In this document: positions 47,701 through 58,300 of the stretch, in pieces
Numbering within the stretch: the first letter of the stretch is position 1
How the letters are laid out: each line of letters begins with the position of its first letter
Assembly: GCA_012931725.1 (NCBI GenBank)
Contig: CM022949.1
Span: 28,891,640-28,955,639 of the forward strand
Source of the DNA: Litsea cubeba
Lineage: Eukaryota > Streptophyta > Magnoliopsida > Laurales > Lauraceae
Direction of reading: 5' to 3'
DNA length: 64,000 nt
The notes under the pieces: model-generated
Database searches by the model: none
Seen by the model: the letters and a program-made list of their open reading frames with translations, nothing else
What the model was told of the DNA's origin: nothing
Translations under genes and position numbers: made by a program

Positions 47701-50700
47701 CGTCAAAACCATTTCTAAACCGCTCATAATAGAGGCAAGGTAGGGTGAATCACTTGTTTAACTGCATCCATTTCTATTTATGTTGCATGTGTGCATTTAT
47801 GTGTGTGTGTATTTATTTATATTGTTTGATTGAAGTCATTTCTAGAGCGACGAGCTGTCCCTAACCATAGAATAGCCTGGTTTGTGGGGAACACTTGGAA
47901 TCATCTGAGGGAGGGAGGGAGGGCTGTTCAATACAAGGTGATCTGTTGGCTCCCTTTTGCTTCACTATCGTGGTGGAAGGGCTGTTCAAGACAAGGTGAT
48001 CTGTTGGCTCCCTTTCGCTTCACTATTGTGGTGGAAGGACAAGGGGCATTATAGGAATGCTGAGTTGTATTTGATTAATGGCTCTGAGGCAGTCGAGTGT
48101 CTAGCTGCTATTTACCTTCAATTTGAAAATGATATTGCTATTGTCAAGGAGTAGGAGTCATTCAAGCTATTCTTAGGTGCTTTGAAATGCATATTGAGGT
48201 TAATTTGGGAAGTGTTTGATGGTGAGTTTGGCTATAAAGGAGAGTCTTTGCATTCTCTAGCTGCCTTTGTTGCATGCAGAGTGGGGATGTTTCCTTTGCT
48301 TTATCCGGGGATCTTGCTAGGGGCTAATATGCATTCTAATGTGCTTCAGGATCCTGTAATCACTAAGTTTGAAAAAAAAAAAAAAACCAATTGGAAGGAC
48401 ATTATTTTCCTTTGGGGGAACGGCTACTTTAATCAAAACATGTTTGTCCAACTTGCTATTGTATTATATGTTGCTATTAGGGCCGGCTCGAGACAATTTG
48501 AGGCCTAAAGCGACAATCCTAAATGAGGCCTTTTTTATATTTTAATATTATTATAAATATTTTATGTATGATTTATTTTTCTTGCTTTTTCGTGATGCAA
48601 AATTACTAATTAAGTTTTTATATTTAAGTTTTGCTAACCTATCTTAAGTCCACCTCCAAAATCCACGTAAAAATTCTGGGCCCATTCCCAAAACTCACAC
48701 CGTAATCTTGGGTCACAAGATCCAACTACCTATTTGGCTCCACCTCCTACAAACAAAAACCTTGAGTCTGCCACTGGTGGGGCTTGGAGCATTTTCACTT
48801 GCGCACAGTGCGCATATGCACCATGAGTCAAGACCATCCAAGATGGACTTCAAAGGTGTGCCCCACGTTTTAGACATTCCAGATGCACAGTGCTCATATG
48901 CACTGTGGGCAAGTGAATAAATTCCGGTGGAGGGGCATTGTTTATCTTAAATTTTAAGATCTATTATTAAGGTTGAAATCCCAAGCTATGGATCTATTAC
49001 AACCACATTATGGATCAAATATGAATGGGCCCCTATTGAAATAGGATACACACAAATAATGAGAAAGGCTTGTGAAGCAAGTTCACGAGTGAATGTATGG
49101 TTGAGATTTGATACACATGGACTGCTAGAAATATAATGGTGTGCTAAAATCAATTGGACTCCTAGCAATAGATATACAAGGGGAGATTTGAAAATATAAT
49201 AGGCCATAAATGGTACTTTAAGGCCCCATGAAAATCTTGTTCGTATCTTCTCAAGAGAGAGTTATTATGGGGCTTATATTTTGGAGAGAAAAAAAGGGAC
49301 GGCAGTTGGCAAGTTTGCTTTTTTGGAATTTTAAAAGATGCCAGCTGCTATTATGGGGCCTTATTTTTTGGGGCCTAAAGCAATGGCTTTGTTGGCTTTA
49401 TGGTAAAGCCGGCCTTGGTTGCTATTCAAGATGTAGTCTCAGTGGTAAGGAGATTGGAAATGATTCAGCCTAACCCTTTGTGAGAGAGATCAAAGAGGAA
49501 AAGAACCTCCATTTGTAAATTCATGGGGTGGAGGTGAGTGTGGGGATGAGGGTGTTTAATAAATGAAGGGTACGTAAATTGACCATAGTGTCGGCTAGAC
49601 CGGCCATGCCTTTCCATGCTCGGGGTCAACCTCGAAAGTTCCATGTTCAAATGACCTGTTCTTCACTCAAGAAATGTAAAAAACATAAAAAATGAATCTA
49701 GTCGAATTTTGTTTCAGTGTTCTATTATTTATTGTAGTTAATGTTGGGTTATACTTGAAATCATTGATTGAATGTATGAAGCATGTGTTCCACAGGCTAC
49801 AAGTTGGAAGCTTGAAGAAGCTATTCAATTATTCTATATTGGAAATGAGGGTGGATTGGCGTCGTCTTCCTTTTCTTCTCCCCCAAATGAGAATGTTCCT
49901 CCAGTGCCCAATCAAAATTTGGGGTAGTAAAAAATATTGGATCTTTTGTATCAAGGAATCTTATGATTTTATTTGTGCATGAAGATAAATATCGTAATGT
50001 TTTATTTTCCTTGATTTTGCTATTCGTTCATCATGTTTTCTGTTGTTTCTTTTTCCCCACTTTGGTTCTGCAGAAAGGAAATAGATGTTGGAAATGCAAA
50101 TGTGGGGCAAGATGTTGGAAATGCAAATGTGGGGCAAGATGTTGGAAATGAAGAAGTGCGCCCTCCTCTACCAGTGAAAAGAGAGGTTCTATATGACGAC
50201 GCCTCATTGTACAGGTATCCATATACAATTGTAGACTTAAATTGCTCTCATATATGTTACAGTTTTCTATGAACAGTAAAGAGTTTCATTCATAAAATGA
50301 CAGCATGCGTATTGCTAGTATAAAAAGAGGGGACATATGTAGCATAAGAGATTGTCAATGGCTCTTTCTTTCATTCTTATTTCCTTTTTTTTTTCTTTCT
50401 TCTTTCTTTATTTCCTTTTGTTTTATTTAATTATTTTTAGTTAGCATAGGAGGTGAATGCTGTAAAGCATGCACAAAACCACATGAGCACCGATCCAAAA
50501 CCAAAACAGGCATCAGCCACAAAATGCTCACACTCAGACCCATGGAGCAAAAGCTGCCAACAACCCAAATACTGCTTAAAGTACTGGAGTGAGATTAAGA
50601 CAGAAACAGGCCAACCAGGCCGTATGGTGTTAGAAGCAGTAGCTATGCTTAGCTGATTCATCACTGTCTTGTCGTAAATTTAGCTTTTCTTTGAGTAGCT

Positions 50701-53700
50701 ATTTTTTTACAAATAAAAGAGTAGTTATTGGTGTACTTATTTATGGAACCCTTGATGGTTTTATATTTCTTTATTCCCATTCGTAAAGCATGTATCCTTA
50801 CTTGATTATTTGGAATTAATTTTTTATTTTGTTATTGTTTTGTTTTAAATAACAAAATGACCATTTATCATTTTTTATTACAGAAACCAGAGGATGGGCT
50901 CCTCAGCACATGAAGCAAATTCAGTGGTTGCATTCCGTAACTTTAACGAGGAGTTAAAGCGTCCTGGCATTTGGGAATCGGATCAAAATGGTGCTTCTAC
51001 CACTGATAGTTCTCGAGATAATCTTGCTTCTTTATACCGTCCTCCTTTCGCCTTAATGCACCAAGGACCTTTTGAAAAGGTATACAAGAATTTCAACCGG
51101 CTAACTTTTTTTTTATACGTATACATTTTTTTTATATAACGTTTACATATACATTTTTTGAATGGTATCAAAAACTTTTTTTATTCTATGATTATTTAGT
51201 GCTTTAATTTCTCAAGTAGAAAAGTCTAATTAATCTCTTTTTTTAATGATGCTTGAGCTCTACCCTAGCTCATACAGACAATGGGAACACTCTCTCTCTG
51301 GGTATCTCTTGTACTATATAGCTTGTATGTTGTTATAAATGTTATTTTAAAACTAAGTAGTCAATGTTACTTTAAGAAAAACAGAAGAAAAGGAAAGAGG
51401 TCTACTCTAGCTCATACATACAATGGGAACACTCTCTCTCTCTGGGTATCTCTTGTACTATATAGCTTGTATGTTGTTATAAATGTTATTTTAAAACTAA
51501 GTAGTAAATGTTACTATAAGAAAAACAGAAGAAAAGGGAAGGGGTAAATAAGTTTGACGCTTGACCCTTATTCTTCCAATTGTATTAAAAAGAATATTGT
51601 AAGTTTTTCCTTCTTTAAGTACAATGATATTTACGTGTAAATCTGCTTATTATACCCTTAAACATATCTAGACCATCTATGCCTGTCTTGGCATAAGATG
51701 TTTTGATCTCAGTCATTAGAAGTAATAGTGACAAGAATACTATAAAAATGTCACTATAGTTTGCCTGAGTAGAAAACAGTTCTTGTCTTTCTTGACAACT
51801 TATCAGAATTGCACAACCTCAGGCTTGTTGAAAGGTTATCAAGTAACCTATCGATCATATTTAATTTGTGTAATTTAGACATCATTTGACACACAAAATT
51901 CCTTATGAGTGAAAATCTACTCTAATGGTGCCATTTTATGGCACATGTGGTTCTTGTGCCCAGTCATTGACCAATATAGAAAGCTGAGCCTGACGAAGGC
52001 TAGGACTATAATCCATGAACTTGGAACTCAACTGAACCTTCTCGAGTTGTTGGCAACATCGACCCCCCATATATTGGCCTTGGTCTGCACAAGCCAAATT
52101 CTGAAGCTCTCTGCTTCCTAATAGATCTTTGCTTCCTTGTAGCTGTCTCTGATTTACCTATAGCCTCTCTGCTGTACAGAAGCCAGATGATGCCCTTGTT
52201 CCTTCTTGTTTCCATAAGATGAAAGCGCTCCTTCTCCTTTTATGCTATTATTTCATTAAACTTGCTAGGACTAGATTTTCCACTAAACGTTGCCCCACGT
52301 AACACTAGTTCTAATGACTTACTCTCTCTCTCTCTCTTCCTTGGCACCCGTCACTAGATAATCCCATTTAATTTTGCAATTAAAATCATAATACTTTTAT
52401 GTATATATACATATTTTTATTCATATTACATATATAATTGGGTCATGTCAAATTCTAGTTGGCTCAACTAAACCCAAGGCAGTCTTACTGGGTCTTTTGA
52501 CTTTTGAGCATCACCTGAACATGACTTTTGGATTCAATACTCTTACTTGGCCCGCAGCAGGTTGGGTTGGACTTTTTGGTACCTCCTGTGTTAAACATTC
52601 TTGTATTACAGGGTGTTCTTTCCCCCTTCGGAGAGACTATGAGATGGTTACTTTGTTGATGATTGTGTTGCTGATAATTGCAGGCTAAGACGGAGGCTGC
52701 ATTTCAGGATAAGTGGCTTCTAGTGAATTTGCAGTCCACCAAGGAATTCAGCTCACACATGGTAACAGTTTCTGCATATCTTATTTTTCTCATTGATGCC
52801 ATTCTTCTATTCATTTCTGGCAGATGTCTGGACCTACTTTTGTTTTCTGTTGCCTTATGTAGTTGAACCGGGATACTTGGGCAAATGAAGCCATGGCACA
52901 AACAATCAGTACTAATTTTATCTTCTGGCAGGTTAGTATTTATTAATTTTTTAAGGGTCTCTACTGTATATTTACAGTTTTTTTCTTTTTAATATTAACT
53001 TGTATTGATTAAAGACTTAACAATACAAAAGAGATATACTGGAAAGTAAAGAAAAATACCAAAGAACAAAGACCCAGTAAAAGGCAGGTCTGAAAACCAA
53101 GCCTAACAAAACAGGCCCTTTACAAGCGACCAAAGAGCTCCCAAAAGGTTAAGATATCACCTCCCTTCAATTGAGAAGGATAATGTCTATAGGCATACAC
53201 CGCAGATCCCAAAACTCTCGAAGAATTGACACCCAAGAGGCAGCCATAAATCTGGACCTGGAGATAACAACTGAGGATGGAGAAGATTTTCCTTGGAAAC
53301 ATCTTGAATTTATTTCCTTCCAGATAGCCCACATGGTTGCAAAAAAAGCAGCACCCCAAAGTAGTCTCCTTTGGTGGGAACCAAACATAGACTTCCAAGC
53401 TCCAAAGAAATATTTATTAATGTGTGCTTTTTACAGTTTTTTAGAGATATTCTATGGTCCCTGTGTTTTTTTTTTTTTTCCTTGTTGGAGTTCATCAGTG
53501 TGTGCTTTTCCTTCACCTTTGATTGTCTTTCCTTTATTGTTCTTATTATTGGCTAGATGTTTTAGCAATTAATTCTGTATCAAATATCCAGGTGGTGTCA
53601 ATGGGTTTATTTTTCCTTAGACAGCCCTTGTTTTTGGTTTGTTTTATTTGTAATTTTGGATCATTGGGTTTATTTGTAATTTTGAGTATCTTAAATTAGG

Positions 53701-55352
53701 ATTTGAGTAAATAAGTTATACTAGTCTAGTATTATAATGTTATAAGAGTTTCCTGTTATTATGTGATCGGTTTCTTAGAATGGTTATGATTAGGTTTCCC
53801 AGTTTGAGTTGACATCTTTGGTTGTATTTCATAAATAGCCATTGGATTATAAGATAGATCAAACGCTATTTTGACCATACAATAGCGTTTTAAGTCTGAT
53901 CAAATGGGGATAGTGTCCACTGGCGCAAATTGCTCTCATCATGGATAATTTCTGCTGGCACAATGTGCTGGTGGTTACTGGTTGTCCCCTTTGCCTTTCA
54001 GCAGAGGAATCGGTGGATCACCACCTTCTTAACTGTGCAATGGCTCAAGTAATTTGGAACTCACTTCTTTGTCGCTTTAATTATAGCAGGGTTCTCCCTA
54101 ATTCCATTAATGACCTTGGAAGTTTTGGGTCAGGGTCATCCTAAGGAGGCTGTTGTGGCATTCTAGCGATTATTTGGGCCATTTGGAAGGAAAGGAATCT
54201 GAGATGTTTTGAAGGCAAATCCTCATCTACTGCAATTGTCATCACGAGATCAAGATTCTTTGCTGCCTTTTGAGTCTCTGCCATGTAATCTTGGGGAGCC
54301 TATAGAAGGCATTTTGTTTAAATGGAGGGATGTGGCTTTCTCTAAGTTTTTGTGGGCCTCGATGAGGTCTTTGAGGCCTCCCTTTTCTATCTCTTTTGGA
54401 ATGGTGTCCTATGCTTTTTTGCTATTTTTCTTGGCTTTTCAGTTGGCATTTTGTTTAAATGGAGGGATGTGGCTTCCTCTAAGTTTTTGTGGGCCTCGAT
54501 GAGGTCTTTGAGGCCTCCCTTTTCTGTCTCTTTTGGAATGGTGTCCTATGCTTTTTTGATATTTTTCTTAGCTTTTCAGCTTCTCTTTTGTAACGCTAAG
54601 TTGATCAATATAAACTACCATTCAATACAAATAAATAAATAAAAATCTTGTCTTGTCCCAACTATGTTGGGGACGGCTACATGAATTTTGTTTCTCCATT
54701 CTGATCTATCTTGAGCCATAATTTTATAACAAAAATTAATGAAGAGTTCTTGTCAAATTTGAATATCAAGATATAAACCATCATCATATTAATCCTACTC
54801 CAAACATCAAGTTACTGAGAAGAGGAAGGCATTTCCTAGAAATGGATAGGGAGGTGAGTTGAATGAAACAAGCATAAGATTATGGTAATGGGTTTTGTCT
54901 TTTTTATTATAATGATTTTTCCGAAAATCCCCTTTGGCCCATCAAATGATCTTAGCCCTTAGTTTTAGGTCCTCAATGCTTAATGACTATACATTATTGT
55001 GACTTATTGTGATAAAATTCAATGGTAACTAATGTTTGAAACAGTGTGAAATTAGGATCCTTTCCAATTCATGGCAGTTGCTGTTTGGGAAGGGATTGGA
55101 TTGATCAATGATGGGCCCTCTATATGAATACCTAAAAAGGGGTTCCGAGTTGTATGGCAATCTGCTTGGGTCAGTTGCAACCCTAATGATAAAAATTGAG
55201 TTTGTGTTCGAGATTTCTGAGATACCTCAAATGTCTTTCCTGTGATTCTTATTTGCATTAATTGCTATTTAATGATTAAATGGTTATATAATTCTGGCAC
55301 ACATGTATGCTTTCATAAGAATTTTAGTCTAGTTAGTTCCGATCAGTTTTTT

Positions 55353-55392
<40 letters not shown>

Positions 55393-58300
55393 GTGGGTTG
55401 GGTGGGGAGGGGCTATGATTTACTAGAGACTCGATATCATGCACCCTCACAATAAATTAACCAGCTGCAGTCGGATCCAGGTCCCATCACTTTGCTCATT
55501 CATGGTACACAATTCTTTTGGGGTCATCTTCAAAATTTACAACTGGTTTCCAATGACCGATATAGACCTCAGAAGTATGCTATTATTTTAAAAGAGATCA
55601 AGGATATGTGCAAAAATGTGGGCGTGGTCTTTAAGAATAATTCCGGTGGGGCTAATGTGGTTGCTGACTTAGTGGTAAAGCAGGACATTGACCCCCACCG
55701 CCCCCCACCCCACCCCCCCCCCCCCCCCCCCCCCCTCTCTTCTTTGTTTGGCCTGTCTGGGCCTCGTCTCAGTATGTGTTTCTTACACCATATTTCTTTT
55801 TGGATGTACTTATCTTTTCATTCAATGAACATGTACTGTTATGTATAAAAAAATAAAATAGAAAAAAAAGAAAGGAAATGTATAGGATGTTACATGAATT
55901 GATTGGGGATTCAAGTTTACGACATTTCAGATAGAGTCAGTAAGCAGATATGTGGGTCATTCAAAATCTGGCATTTTATACTTTTGGAGTTCACAGCTTT
56001 CAAATGACCTTGGAAGTTTAAGCTTTCCTTGTATGATATCGAGTCTCATATGATATTTCTCACACTTTCCTTCAAAATTGCTGGAAATATTTTTATTACC
56101 ATATTCTGCATTTATGACTCGCTTTAGGTATATGATGATACAAGTGAGGGAAGGAAGGTTTGCACCTACTACAACTTGGTTTCAATTCCTGTTATTCTTG
56201 TGATCGACCCCATCACTGGACAAAAGATGCGGTCGTGGAATGGAATGATTCAGCCTGAGAGTTTGTTGGAGGTAGGTATTACATTGTCTTTCAAGCCATT
56301 ACGGACCATTTTGCCTGTAATGTAGTATAGAGTCGATAAGCTTCTGTTTTGCTTCACCAAGGTCAGGTAAAGTTTCCATCTTTTTTTCTCTAACTGATAA
56401 AATGTTTCTTTTTTTTTTTTTTTTTTCTCTATAGGATCTACTGCCATTCATGGATAGAGGCCCGAAGGACCATCATGTGGTCCTTCCTCATAAACGACCA
56501 AGAGAGAGTGCGCCCGCTACTATTGCAAACAAGATTAAAGGTATGTTAAAAAATGTGTAACCTTCTAGTTTCTTAAAAATTCTGATTGCTGGTGCTATTG
56601 TATGATGAAAATGAGAGTTATCCTTTCAAACATTAGAATTGCTGCATTATGGAAAGAGGAAAGCTGGCATTTAAAGCTGGTGTTTAACTGCAGAAGTATA
56701 TGCCATTTCATTTTGTTAAACAGAAATATGATTGACAGCCAAACAGGTTCTTTGTTGCACTTGTCAGCTTGTCACATGTTTAAGATCAAGGCTATTGATT
56801 TGGTTTGGCCCACCTGGAACATGCCCTGGCTCAAAAGTCCACCCATTGGGTGGAGTGATGAACCACACATGCCTGATAAACTGGAAGATCTAAGAAATAA
56901 TAGCCAGCTTACATGTATGGCCTGATAGCTAGCCAAAGCATGTCGACAAGTGGTTCCACCTGATGAAGGAGAGGGCTTTGCACATGCAGGCATTGCCATC
57001 TGTACTGTGAACGACCTCTTTAGATTGACATATATCAGCTTGTAGTCATCATCATTGAAGCTTTATCTCATCAACCAGTCATCAGTTCTGGGAGTTCTAA
57101 ATCCGATATTTATATGCCTTGACTATTGCTGTGATCCTTCTAGAGTCCCTTAGTGGTAGGCTACCAATTAGGGATGTAAATGTGTTGGGTTCAATTTGGG
57201 TCCATCACCCAAATGAGGGACCTGGACCTAGATACAAGTGTTATTTTGGGTACCCAGAGCATGGGTCTGATGAAACGTATTAAAAATAGTTTCAGAGGGT
57301 GAACTGGTGGAGTGGATGGTTCAACCTCAACCGATTTAACCATCTGGTTAACACGGTTCAACTGTGACCTGAAAATTAATAATATTTAAAAAAAAAATAG
57401 TTGGTCTTTATTGGCTTTGGAGGTTTCACCGTTTTTTGAACAATCCCTTGGTTTTGATCTTACTGGACCAGTGAGCTTGACTGCTCTGTCCAGTTCTTGT
57501 TTTAAGAACACTGGTCTGATGTGACTGGACTCTGACTCCAGTGGACTCAAACTGAACCCTGACCTGACTCTGTGTCTGGTTTGATACATATGTTTATATA
57601 TTATATCATATATAATAATATTAACCTCATACATTATTAATAAATATTATGTAAACTACAGGTAATGTTTATATTAGTTTTTATTTGGGGACATCTGCAA
57701 TTATTCACTTCCATACAAAATGCACAATTTCATGTTACAATCATAGGCAAAGGTTTGTCTTTCCAGATGGCAACCCAAACTGTCACCTTTTACACTGTTT
57801 ACAAGAAGTTAATGTATCTACAAGCAGTTAGAGCCCATCTTTTCAAAATCCCCACCATGTTGTGAGCAGTTGTGCACATTCCTGTCTGGAATCCCGATCC
57901 ACAGACGGTTATTGAGTCTATTCCTTAATTTTTGTGAGTGGATCCACCGAGGGTTAGAAATGTCTAGTCATTTACTTTTGTCAGTGGATCCACATTTGAA
58001 ATATAGACTGCTCAAAATCACTATCTCCTCCTGTTTAGGCTTTGATCTAAATCTCGCTCTTATCAAGGTTGGCTCACCATCAGATTTGTGCACCCAACTT
58101 TGATTAGAGTCAGAGAGAAGCCACAGCTAAAATAGAATTCGTTTGTGATTTCGAACAATTTGGAATTCATGGACCCTACTGATGGATCTATATGGAGCAA
58201 CTCAGATTTCTGTGGGCCTTGCCCTTAAAACATTCAGACTCTTTGGTCAGCCCTCCTGCTGATTGTTGAAGAGACAGGGAAAATCCTCTATAAAGGAGTC

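Noticed and set aside
53171..53572. 133-residue plus-strand frame in PUX7 intron 6
   Set aside because: It is the antisense of the LINE fragment on the minus strand and has no domain of its own.
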